Part shown: positions 1-6,840 of the stretch, one piece after another
How positions within the stretch are numbered: position 1 is the stretch's first letter
Layout: each line of letters begins with the position of its first letter
DNA from: an uncultured Lachnospiraceae bacterium
GTDB taxonomy: Bacteria > Bacillota > Clostridia > Lachnospirales > Lachnospiraceae
Reading direction: 5' to 3'
Length of the DNA stretch: 42,587 nucleotides
Assembly (NCBI GenBank): GCA_910577015.1
Contig: CAJTKU010000023.1
Coordinates: 1 to 42,587 of the forward strand
Notes under the pieces: generated by a model
Databases searched by the model: none
What the model saw: only the letters and a program-made list of their open reading frames with translations
What the model was told of the DNA's origin: nothing
Position numbers and translations under genes: made by a program

Positions 1-1645
1 CGAGGGTGTCCACATCTTCAAAGCCAAGCCTGATTTTCAGTTCCAGTTCGTCTTCACCGAGAAATTCTGCCAGCGTTTCAATATATTTGTCCACCTGGCA
101 TCTCATTTCACTTATGGACATGTCGGACATATCCATTGTGAAGAGTTCAATTGCAGCGTCTTTAAATTTAGGGTTTGATTGGAATAATTGAATAATGTCA
201 TCTACATATTTTCCGACATTTTCTTTTTTGTTGCCAAAACCAGAAACAATCTCTTCATTAAAACTGTTAAGCATTATGGAGGCGGCAGTTTTGGATTGTT
301 TGTCCAGTTTTTCATAGTCAGGATTAGTCATGAAATATGCATTTGCAATTGTTTCAACGTTTTCGATAGCAGAATTAATTTCGGCTTGATATTGCTGCAT
401 AAGAATTTTGGCATTTCTTTTTATATCAGCTAAATCTTCCTCTGTCAATTTTCCAATATTGGCGGTGCCGCCAACACCGGCAAAGTCTTCAAACCATTCA
501 TAATAAGCGCTTCCTAACGAATCGTTCCATAAGTTTAAAAGACCATCCACACTTTCGGCAGCGTCCATAAGCCTATTAAGGAACTCGATTTTTTCAACAT
601 TACCCCAGTCATGTGAACCAACTGTAGAGCCGGTAATAATGTTTTTAGCATTTTTTAGAATGTCGTTACCGTCAGAGTCCTTGCCGTCTACAATAAGGAG
701 ATTGTATGCTTCCCGTTGTGCCTCTTTGTATGCATCCCGTAATTGTTCCACATTACCCCTTAAAGATAAAACAGCATTGCCTTCGTCGGTATAACCTTTT
801 ACAAGGGTTGGGAACATGTCTGCAATCTGGTTTACAATGTTGTTGTATTCGTCATATTCATCTGCTGTTAAAGATACGTTTTCACCAAATTGGTTTACGC
901 CCTTTGACAGGGTTTCATATTTTCCCGCAAGTTCTTCAATGGTTTTGGCGTTGCTGTTTGCTTTATCAAGTGCGGAATGATAAGAAGACATTAATTCATC
1001 CACGCGTTCTTTGCAGTGTTCTGCGGAGTGGATGAGATTGTCAATGCCTTTCACTGTCCATTCGATGACTTTAGTAATTCCCAGCATAAGGAACATGCTG
1101 CCGACGGTTGCAAGGGCCTGTAGTGCTACTTTTCCGGCCTTGGCGGAGAATGTCTGTGCTTTGATTGCTTCGTTGTGAGCGAGAGCGGAGTCACGGGCTT
1201 GTTGATTAGCTTTTACGAGGTCGCTTTGAGTACGAATTTGTCCTTCTGTTTCTTGTCCCCATTTTGCAATCCATTTTTCATTGTCTTTTAAACCGTTAGA
1301 ATAATCTTGCCAAGACAATGTACCAGCTTTTACTTTTTTGTCTATATTATTTAAATCATTTATCCAACCATCAAAATAGAATTTATTTTTATCAATTTCT
1401 GGTATAAGATTATCAACATCAATTAATTGCTCTTTTATAGATTCTTTACTTGGATATAATCTTTTCCATATGCTATTTGAATCTTTTAACGAACCAATCA
1501 AATCACCATTTGTTGCCTGAAATGCTTTATTTATATCAGTTATTCTTCCAATTATAGCAGTGCCAATGTCGTTAAATGACTTCCCAAACATTCCCCATTT
1601 AGAACTTATTTTATCAATATCACTGTTAAATGTTTTATATATCAT
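1..1645 (-). CDS. Phage tail tape-measure-like protein, N-terminal part (partial)
   Basis: I translated this by hand on the minus strand. It is open for 548 codons from an ATG at 1645 and runs off the window, so only the N-terminal part is present. The protein is long, helical and rich in Lys, Glu, Asn and Gln. It has one hydrophobic stretch at about residues 175-195 (LATVGSMFLMLGITKVIEW), followed by long coiled segments such as HCKERVDELMSSYHSALDKA. This layout is typical of tape-measure proteins, which set tail length and pass through the tail tube. No good ribosome site precedes the ATG, and the frame stays open for about 25 codons upstream to a TAA near 1719, so the start is uncertain or the 5' end has been remodelled. 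The first 110 or so codons are clearly more AT-rich than the rest. The tape-measure call is an inference from architecture. Confidence 0.68.
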   Translation of the reverse strand, partial: MIYKTFNSDIDKISSKWGMFGKSFNDIGTAIIGRITDINKAFQATNGDLIGSLKDSNSIWKRLYPSKESIKEQLIDVDNLIPEIDKNKFYFDGWINDLNNIDKKVKAGTLSWQDYSNGLKDNEKWIAKWGQETEGQIRTQSDLVKANQQARDSALAHNEAIKAQTFSAKAGKVALQALATVGSMFLMLGITKVIEWTVKGIDNLIHSAEHCKERVDELMSSYHSALDKANSNAKTIEELAGKYETLSKGVNQFGENVSLTADEYDEYNNIVNQIADMFPTLVKGYTDEGNAVLSLRGNVEQLRDAYKEAQREAYNLLIVDGKDSDGNDILKNAKNIITGSTVGSHDWGNVEKIEFLNRLMDAAESVDGLLNLWNDSLGSAYYEWFEDFAGVGGTANIGKLTEEDLADIKRNAKILMQQYQAEINSAIENVETIANAYFMTNPDYEKLDKQSKTAASIMLNSFNEEIVSGFGNKKENVGKYVDDIIQLFQSNPKFKDAAIELFTMDMSDMSISEMRCQVDKYIETLAEFLGEDELELKIRLGFEDVDTL

Positions 1646-1657
1646 ACTATTATATTT

Positions 1658-1760
1658 TACCGTTGTGGATACGGTAGTAACTACTTGTGGAGAGTAGCTT
1701 ATGTAACTTGTGGAGAGTTACATTATGGTTGTGGACACCTTATTAACTTTGTGATAAAGT
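1658..1760. repeat. Array of small hairpins with a conserved loop
   Basis: Loops begin at 1663, 1685, 1708, 1729 and 1749, so the period is 20-23 bases. The first four share the loop TTGTGGANA (N is T, G, G, C). Their stems differ in sequence but still pair: TACCG/CGGTA, CTAC/GTAG, ATGTAAC/GTTACAT, and a weak GG/CC. The fifth is degenerate (ACTTT-GTGAT-AAAGT). On the minus strand the loops read TNTCCACAA, which resembles a DnaA box (TTATCCACA), with unit 1 the closest. The array lies between the tape-measure start and the plus-strand zinc-ribbon gene, in its likely 5' leader. Function is unknown. Confidence 0.7.
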
Positions 1761-1794
1761 AAATATTAAATAAGTGAATTTGGAGGATTTTCTT

Positions 1795-2250
1795 ATGGCA
1801 TTGCATTACTGCAAAAAGTGTGGAAGAGTAGTAGAAATAAAACCAGATAAAACAGGATATAAAGATGATACATGTGATTATTGCAAATCAAAAGTATATC
1901 CAGTACCAGAAAAGTATTGGCTTGATGGTTTAGATTTTTTGATTACAAATGAACAAGAAGAACTTCTTAGAGAAGAACTTGTAAAAACAGCACCAGAATT
2001 TGATGAATATCTTTTTAATCATAGAGACAATGACTTACAACAGCGTTGGGCTAAAACAGAAGCCGCATTAGAACATGGTAAAGCTATATTAGAAGATAAG
2101 AGTAAAAGTCCTAAATGTACTTACTGTGGTTCAACTAATATAAGAAAAATAGGATTGTTAAATCGTGCCATTTCAACAGAGTTTTGGGGATTGGGTAGTA
2201 AGAAAATTGGAAAACAATTTCACTGTAACCATTGTGGTGCTGATTTTTAG
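1795..2250 (+). CDS. Double zinc-ribbon protein of unknown function
   Basis: This is a 151-residue protein. I chose the ATG at 1795 because GGAGG lies at 1782-1786, eight bases upstream; the frame is open slightly further upstream without a ribosome site. It has an N-terminal zinc ribbon (C6/C9 and C27/C30), a helical acidic middle, and a C-terminal ribbon (C108/C111 and C144/C147, ending HCNHCGADF). Codon use is very AT-rich compared with the flanking phage genes, and it faces the opposite way. Together with its own terminator and the hairpin array upstream, this suggests an independently acquired cargo gene (a moron). Nucleic-acid or protein binding is plausible from the ribbons, but no function can be assigned. 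Confidence 0.75.
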   Translation: MALHYCKKCGRVVEIKPDKTGYKDDTCDYCKSKVYPVPEKYWLDGLDFLITNEQEELLREELVKTAPEFDEYLFNHRDNDLQQRWAKTEAALEHGKAILEDKSKSPKCTYCGSTNIRKIGLLNRAISTEFWGLGSKKIGKQFHCNHCGADF

Positions 2251-2286
2251 TTATCAAGTCCTTTCTCATAAAAAAAGTGAGAGTAT

Positions 2287-2338
2287 AAAAGCACTCTATA
2301 AGATACACTAATTATAATGTAGCTTATAGAGTGCTTTT
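2287..2338 (+). terminator. Rho-independent terminator of the zinc-ribbon gene
   Basis: The 16-base arms 2287-2302 and 2323-2338 (AAAAGCACTCTATAAG and its complement) are perfectly complementary around a 20-base AT-rich loop, and the right arm ends in a T-run. It starts 36 bases after the stop of the plus-strand zinc-ribbon gene. Confidence 0.85.
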
Positions 2339-2397
2339 TGGTTTATGCGACTCCTTTTTTCTGTTGTAGAAACGCAAATTAAACCCTATATAGCTAT

Positions 2398-2426
2398 AAA
2401 AAAGAGCGGCCCACCCCCGGCCGCCC
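2398..2426 (-). terminator. Terminator of the phage lysis genes
   Basis: Read on the minus strand, GCGGCC and GGCCGC pair around a short loop and are followed by six T. It lies directly after the stop of the gene at 2435-2944, so it closes the minus-strand lysis cassette before the plus-strand zinc-ribbon gene. Confidence 0.8.
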
Positions 2427-2434
2427 TTCAAAAA

Positions 2435-2944
2435 CTAACAAACTTCTTTCAACTTTTTCTGGTAATGTTCCCTGATGATTTCAATGGAGATTTCCACTTC
2501 GCCGTTTATAAGGCCGTGTTCCGTGATGATTTTTTCATATTTTTCATAGGTGGAGAGGGCGTGGCGCAGGCATTCCTTGCTGACGGCTTTTCCACTGGCA
2601 ATCTTGTCGGCCAGGTTAATGATTTCCCAACGGTAGTCGTTGATTTGTTTGTCGATGAACATATCGGTGAGCTTGCGGATATCGCTTTGCATTTCCGCGT
2701 CATGTCGGTCCGACCTTTCCATGTCCTCTTCGTGTTTTTCCTGTAGGGCAATCAGGCGCTGTGAAGTATTTAAAAGGAGGGTGTGTTCTTCGCGTCTTTT
2801 TTTCTGCCATTTTGTTTCAAGGCCCAGTTTTCCGGCTGCCCACCCAAAGAGTGAGACAGCCGCCTTTATGCCTGCCAGCAGGATACACAGGGAAATAAAA
2901 AGGGAGGTAAAGTTGATTTTGGCTAATTCTGTGATGGCGTCCAT
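2435..2944 (-). CDS. One-TM coiled-coil protein downstream of the endolysin
   Basis: The product has 169 residues from the ATG at 2944, which has AAAGGA seven bases upstream. The longer frame upstream overlaps the endolysin gene and is an artefact. Residues about 10-35 form a hydrophobic segment (FTSLFISLCILLAGIKAAVSLFGW). The rest is charged, helical and probably coiled (EEHTLLLNTSQRLIALQEKH). It sits 20 bases after the endolysin stop and just before a terminator. The size, single membrane segment and place in the lysis cassette suggest a holin accessory, spanin-like or lysis-control protein, but I do not recognise the family. Confidence 0.7.
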   Translation of the reverse strand: MDAITELAKINFTSLFISLCILLAGIKAAVSLFGWAAGKLGLETKWQKKRREEHTLLLNTSQRLIALQEKHEEDMERSDRHDAEMQSDIRKLTDMFIDKQINDYRWEIINLADKIASGKAVSKECLRHALSTYEKYEKIITEHGLINGEVEISIEIIREHYQKKLKEVC

Positions 2945-2963
2945 ATAGGTATCCTTTCCCGGT

Positions 2964-3959
2964 TTATTCGACGCCAATCTGGATGGCGTCAATTTCCTTT
3001 CCGAACGAACCGGCGTAGCTTTTGGTATCCGTTTTGCTGTATCCGCTAATCCAGTTTCCCCATTTTCCGTCTGTTTTCCGGTGAACACGGTATTTGATTT
3101 TTCCGGCAATGCCGGTTGCTTTGATGGCGATGGCGTCAATGGGCTGTCCGGTGGAGCCGGCATATTTATCGGTGTCCGTGGTGGAAAACCCGGTTATTTC
3201 GTTTCCCCATCCACCGTTTATTTTGTGTACGGTGTAGGTGAGGGAGCCTTCGGTGAGCCGGATGGCTATTTTATCGATTGCTTTTCCGAAAGAGCCGGAA
3301 TATCCCATGGTGTTTCTGTTCTGGTAACCTTTTATCTCGTTACCCCATTTACCGTCCGAAATGCGGTGTGATGTATATATCACTTCTGTCTTGGGAGGGG
3401 CGTCCGGCACCTCCGTTTTTTCAAAACCGGAGGTGGATACGCTCCACATGTATTTTACCTGTTTTGCAAACAAATCCCATGTGTTTTTGATTCTGGCAGG
3501 TTTGGTGGAGGCAGGGTCATTTATGTAAACATTTCCGTTTTCAAAGGCGTATAAAAGAATAAAGTGTCCGGATTTTGTCCAGTTGCCTTTTCCCATGCAG
3601 GCAAGAATCCAGTTGCCGGCCATAAGGTCGGACAGGGCCTGCGAGTGGGCATCGGAAACGGATTTGCCGTAAAGGTTCGAGTTGTTCAGTTTTTTGCAGG
3701 AAATACCGTACTGCGCAAGCTGTGGTACAAAGTAGGAGTAAAAGGTGCCCTGGTTTAACGCTTTGTATCCGTGCGCCATGGACCATTCGGCGGTTGTAAC
3801 GGGGGTGACGTTTTTGTCCTTTAAGGAGGCGATTACCATGGCGGCGGCAGTGGGACCGCAGCCGGAGGAGCCGATGGTTTTCTTTTCCCCTTTGGCGGAG
3901 TAATTGTGGTTTTTCCAGCGGGAATCCGTCTGTAAATAGCTGATGGGTCTGATAGGCAT
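2964..3959 (-). CDS. Phage endolysin: C39-type cysteine peptidase with three ChW repeats
   Basis: The protein has 331 residues; its ATG at 3959 is preceded by GGAGGG. Residues about 5-175 form a papain-like C39_2-type peptidase domain. Cys34 lies in SSGCGPTAAAM, His132 in KSGHFILLY, and Asp148 follows Asn147 in VYINDPA; these are the probable catalytic residues. A linker near 180-193 leads to three clostridial hydrophobic-W (ChW) repeats at about 194-236, 240-283 and 288-331, each with a pattern like H-x-x-G-x-W-G-N and a closing IDAIAI-type strand. The repeats probably bind the cell wall. Its place between the LLH holin and a small membrane protein marks it as the lytic enzyme. There is no secretion signal, which fits holin-dependent release. 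Confidence 0.88.
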   Translation of the reverse strand: MPIRPISYLQTDSRWKNHNYSAKGEKKTIGSSGCGPTAAAMVIASLKDKNVTPVTTAEWSMAHGYKALNQGTFYSYFVPQLAQYGISCKKLNNSNLYGKSVSDAHSQALSDLMAGNWILACMGKGNWTKSGHFILLYAFENGNVYINDPASTKPARIKNTWDLFAKQVKYMWSVSTSGFEKTEVPDAPPKTEVIYTSHRISDGKWGNEIKGYQNRNTMGYSGSFGKAIDKIAIRLTEGSLTYTVHKINGGWGNEITGFSTTDTDKYAGSTGQPIDAIAIKATGIAGKIKYRVHRKTDGKWGNWISGYSKTDTKSYAGSFGKEIDAIQIGVE

Positions 3960-3970
3960 GGTATCCCTCC

Positions 3971-4273
3971 TTAGTGTTGTAATTCCTGTACGGCTGCTTC
4001 AATCAGTACGTTTATCTGCTCTTTGGTGAGGACTTCCCCCTTAGCGTTAAACAGCCCGTCCAGAAAATCAGCGGCATAGGCTTTTTTGTCGGTGCCGTGT
4101 CCGGTTTCAGCCCAGAGCATTTCCGCCGTCTTTACCGCAAGGGCGGCCCATTCCTGATACTGTTCCAATTTTTCGGAAGAAATGCCGGCCTTGATATAAG
4201 GAACGATGAAATAAGTGACAATTGCACTAAGTATGGAAATGACGCCCATTATAAATTCAAATGTGTGGTTCAT
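3971..4273 (-). CDS. Phage holin, LLH-type
   Basis: The product has 100 residues from the ATG at 4273, with GAGG five bases upstream. It has one N-terminal membrane helix (EFIMGVISILSAIVTYFIVPYI), then a soluble helical part with WAALAVKTAEMLW and a C-terminal helix ending QELQH. This is the arrangement of LL-H-type phage holins: a short N-terminus, one transmembrane segment, and a conserved AVKTAEQ-like motif. It is 11 bases upstream of the endolysin, as expected for a lysis cassette. A strong terminator at 4309-4356 lies upstream, so the cassette either has its own promoter or depends on antitermination. Confidence 0.85.
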   Translation of the reverse strand: MNHTFEFIMGVISILSAIVTYFIVPYIKAGISSEKLEQYQEWAALAVKTAEMLWAETGHGTDKKAYAADFLDGLFNAKGEVLTKEQINVLIEAAVQELQH

Positions 4274-4308
4274 AATTACCTCAATTCCGAAGCTTTCTGC
4301 TTCCATGT

Positions 4309-4356
4309 AAAAAAAGGGATAACATGCCGCAATCTGCATCGTGGCATGTTATCCCT
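4309..4356 (-). terminator. Strong terminator between tail and lysis genes
   Basis: The 14-base arms 4315-4328 and 4343-4356 (AGGGATAACATGCC and its complement) are perfect. On the minus strand the hairpin is followed by seven T (4309-4315). It follows the tail-tube-like gene and precedes the holin gene. Confidence 0.9.
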
Positions 4357-4387
4357 GTGTCAAGATAATATCGAAACTACAGTGCGC

Positions 4388-5116
4388 TTATTCCTCGATT
4401 AAAGTCAAATCAAGGATATTGTCATCACTGTCGGCCAAAAGGTCACATGTAATGGTGATGGTACCCGGGTCTCCTGAGTTGGAGAAGCTCAAAGACATGT
4501 TGCTCTGGGGAGCAGCCTTGTAGGCAGTAAGCTTGTAAGGGAGTACTTCATCATTTTCAGTCTTCATGACGGTATCGCCGTAGACCGTGAAGTTTTTCGG
4601 GAAGCTTGTAGACTTGATATTGATTCTCTGTACCTTGTCGGTGGCTTCTTTCATGTAGTAAACAATGACGGTTTCACCGGCTGTCAGGGAAGTGGTAAGC
4701 GTAACGGCGCTGTCTGCTACAGTGCATGCAAGCTCTGTACCGCAATCGTCGTCTGCCTTGTAGACGCTGACTGTTCCTGCAGCGGGCGTTTCCGGCAGAG
4801 TGATGGCCGTGCCGTCTTCGGTAACGAGTTCTTTCCTTACCACAAATTTTGCGGATTTGGAAACATCGCCGCCTGTAATCAGCTGCCACAGCTTAAAGCT
4901 CTGAATCTGTGTTTCGATGGTGATGGTGCCGCCTCTTTCTCCGGCAAACTGGACGCGCTTGGGATGTCCTTTGCCGCCGTAGGCAAATACGGATTCGCCG
5001 GTCAGTTCCGTGGTGGAAACATTGGCGAAGTCCAGGTTTAAAAAGGGTTTCTTTGTGGCATAGTCCACAAAAATGAGGTCACAGACCTCTCTGTTTGCCA
5101 TAGTCTGGTTTAACAT
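4388..5116 (-). CDS. Phage structural protein, probably tail tube
   Basis: The product has 242 residues from the ATG at 5116, with GGAGG nine bases upstream; an alternative Met lies five codons in. The sequence is beta-rich. The N-terminal part includes FLNLDFANVSTTELTGESVF and AYGGKGHPKRVQFAGERGG, followed by ETQIQSFKLWQLITGG. A middle Thr/Ala-rich stretch could be an Ig-like insertion, and the C-terminal part has SNSGDPGTITITCDLLAD. From memory this resembles structural proteins annotated as tail tube or major tail protein in Firmicutes phages; I could not search for homologues. It ends just before a strong terminator. Confidence 0.6.
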   Translation of the reverse strand: MLNQTMANREVCDLIFVDYATKKPFLNLDFANVSTTELTGESVFAYGGKGHPKRVQFAGERGGTITIETQIQSFKLWQLITGGDVSKSAKFVVRKELVTEDGTAITLPETPAAGTVSVYKADDDCGTELACTVADSAVTLTTSLTAGETVIVYYMKEATDKVQRINIKSTSFPKNFTVYGDTVMKTENDEVLPYKLTAYKAAPQSNMSLSFSNSGDPGTITITCDLLADSDDNILDLTLIEE

Positions 5117-5161
5117 ATGTTTTATCCTCCTGATTTGTTTTATAATCAAAGCGTCCTGGCT

Positions 5162-5920
5162 TTAATTATCGGTGTCCATTCTCTTGAACCATGCGGAGAT
5201 ATCAAAGGCATTGTCTTTATTTCCCCACGCGGCGACACTCATGGACTGAATGTCATAGATGCTGTTGTTGGAGAGCCTGGAAAAGCAGTCCCAGACCTGA
5301 AATACGGTTAGGTCCCAGATATTTAGTATGTTAAGGGAATGGCTTTTGTTTGCCACCGCTGAAATAATGTTTCCCAGTTCCATATTCCGGTCGGATTGCG
5401 CCTGTTTCGTCTTTGCGGCTCTTCCCTGGCTGAGTTTCTTTAGGATGTCCTGTGCTTTTTTACTTTTTACTTTGGATATATCAGCGTCCATACCCGGTTT
5501 TATGCAGTTGCGCCGGCATATGCAGTCGCACACAAGCGGGTAGTTTTCTTTATGGATGGTTCCTGTGACGGATTCTTCCCTGTAGACAAGAAAGCAGTTT
5601 TGTTCTGTAGAATAGCGGACTGTTTCCTCTATAAAAAAGTTCAGTACATCCTGCAGCAGGGAGGTGGATTGCTCTTGTAAAGTCAGCAGGCTGAAAATAT
5701 CCGTCCGGGATTTTTCTTCTTTTGTGAGTGTTTCATATTCATTTGTAAGGCCGAGCGCTGCAAGGTAGGATTGGGTTTCAAGCAGCAGGACGGCCAGGTA
5801 GTGCTGATAGTTTTGAATGCCAAGTCTGGAAATGGCGCTCAATTTCGGTGAAAGAATGCCGCCGACGCCCTGTAGGTAAATGGGCTCCGGTGACAGTAGT
5901 GCAAAATAATCCAGTTTCAA
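5162..5920 (-). CDS. Phage protein of unknown function next to the tail protein
   Basis: The product has 252 residues from a TTG start at 5920, with GGAGG eight bases upstream. It has no signal peptide or membrane segment. It starts KLDYFALLSPEPIYLQGVGG. Residues 130-150 contain four Cys (CDCICRRNC), possibly metal-binding, and a helical basic segment follows (KKLSQGRAAKTKQ). It is transcribed with the tail-tube-like gene 45 bases downstream and has a consensus-like promoter upstream (5953-5981). A position just before a tube protein would suit an assembly or adaptor protein, but nothing in the sequence proves it. Confidence 0.7.
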   Translation of the reverse strand: MKLDYFALLSPEPIYLQGVGGILSPKLSAISRLGIQNYQHYLAVLLLETQSYLAALGLTNEYETLTKEEKSRTDIFSLLTLQEQSTSLLQDVLNFFIEETVRYSTEQNCFLVYREESVTGTIHKENYPLVCDCICRRNCIKPGMDADISKVKSKKAQDILKKLSQGRAAKTKQAQSDRNMELGNIISAVANKSHSLNILNIWDLTVFQVWDCFSRLSNNSIYDIQSMSVAAWGNKDNAFDISAWFKRMDTDN

Positions 5921-5952
5921 AAGTACCGCCTCCTAAAAGTTACTCACTACTG

Positions 5953-5981
5953 TATATATGTGCAGCCGTAAATGATGTCAA
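5953..5981 (-). promoter_or_regulatory. SigmaA-type promoter for the phage structural genes
   Basis: On the minus strand TTGACA (5981-5976) and TATATA (5958-5953) are separated by exactly 17 bases. The start codon of the next gene is at 5920. The structural genes can therefore be read by host RNA polymerase, apart from any transcription by the phage-like polymerase encoded upstream. Confidence 0.65.
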
Positions 5982-6018
5982 AAGCCGTTATAATGGGAAA
6001 TGCCCGAATATTTCTAAA

Positions 6019-6840
6019 TCAAACACATGTTCGATTTTTGTTTTCCTTTGTTTTTTCCCGGTTTACAATGACGCGGCAGGCTTTGCAATACAGGATACGG
6101 TTGTTGGTCTTTTCCGCAAGGCCGCCGCAGCGCCTGCACCGTATATAAGTCCGGTGGTTTTTTACGCCGTAATACTTTTTCTGCCATTGCCGCATTTCAT
6201 ATGTAAGGGAACTGCAAAAGTAGCGGATATAAAAATTATCTTCATTGATAAAATCGTAAATACCGCTCAGGGAGGAGGCGTCTTCGTATTCCTCAATCAG
6301 CCTGCATCTGTCGAAAATCTTTTGCAGGATGGATTCGATTACCTTTTGGTATTCCTGCCAGGATAAGTCCATTTTCTGTTTTTGAAAGAAAGCTTTCGCG
6401 GTTTCGGCCGATGCAAGGGCAGTTTCAATGGAGAGGGTAATTTCATCAGGCGTAAGCCCTGCGCCCGCGCAAAGTTTTCGGTAAAGCGTCCGGGGCGTTT
6501 GCAGCAGGCGCAGGTACTCTTTGCTGCAGATGACTTCCTTATCAAAGTATACGGTGTACAGATTATTGATTTTCTGCCTTATCAGGCTGCACCAGTCCGC
6601 CTCTTTTGTGGTGGAGCGATAGCCGGTATAGGGTATTTTGGAATATTTGGATAAAATTTGTCCGGTCTCGGTGGAAAGCAGCTCTTTTTTGACGGTAAAG
6701 CGGATTGTTTTGGTGTAAACCTGTCTTTTATTGCCGTTTTTCCAGACTAAAGAGCAGAAGGATTGAAAAATGGCTTCTTTTTCCTGCCCTGAGGCGGCAC
6801 ACTTGTAATCCTCCATGATTTCATATAAATAGTCAGGCAT
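6019..6840 (-). CDS. C-terminal zinc-ribbon protein coupled to the phage RNA polymerase gene
   Basis: The product has 273 residues starting MPDYLYEIMEDYKC. Its ATG at 6840 overlaps the end of the polymerase gene (stop at 6833) by eight bases, so the two genes are probably translationally coupled. The longer upstream frame is a shadow of the polymerase gene. Most of the protein is helical. The C-terminus has IRCRRCGG and YCKACR, two Cys pairs forming a zinc ribbon, then a very basic tail. Coupling suggests a partner or accessory factor of the polymerase, but the family was not recognised with certainty (possibly like DUF6076). Confidence 0.75.
   Translation of the reverse strand: MPDYLYEIMEDYKCAASGQEKEAIFQSFCSLVWKNGNKRQVYTKTIRFTVKKELLSTETGQILSKYSKIPYTGYRSTTKEADWCSLIRQKINNLYTVYFDKEVICSKEYLRLLQTPRTLYRKLCAGAGLTPDEITLSIETALASAETAKAFFQKQKMDLSWQEYQKVIESILQKIFDRCRLIEEYEDASSLSGIYDFINEDNFYIRYFCSSLTYEMRQWQKKYYGVKNHRTYIRCRRCGGLAEKTNNRILYCKACRVIVNREKTKENKNRTCV

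Noticed and set aside
1658..1760. Reading the hairpin array as a CRISPR array
   Set aside because: Repeats are only about 9 conserved bases with 20-23-base spacing, there are no true spacers, and no cas gene is present.
2964..3163. N-terminal extension of the 169-residue lysis-cassette protein
   Set aside because: The extra 73 codons overlap the endolysin gene in another frame, and the ATG at 2944 has a proper ribosome site.
6020..6033. Second LexA-like box (CGAACATGTGTTTG on the minus strand)
   Set aside because: It lies inside the end of a coding region about 40 bases upstream of the nearest -35 box and has one half-site mismatch, so a regulatory role is weak.
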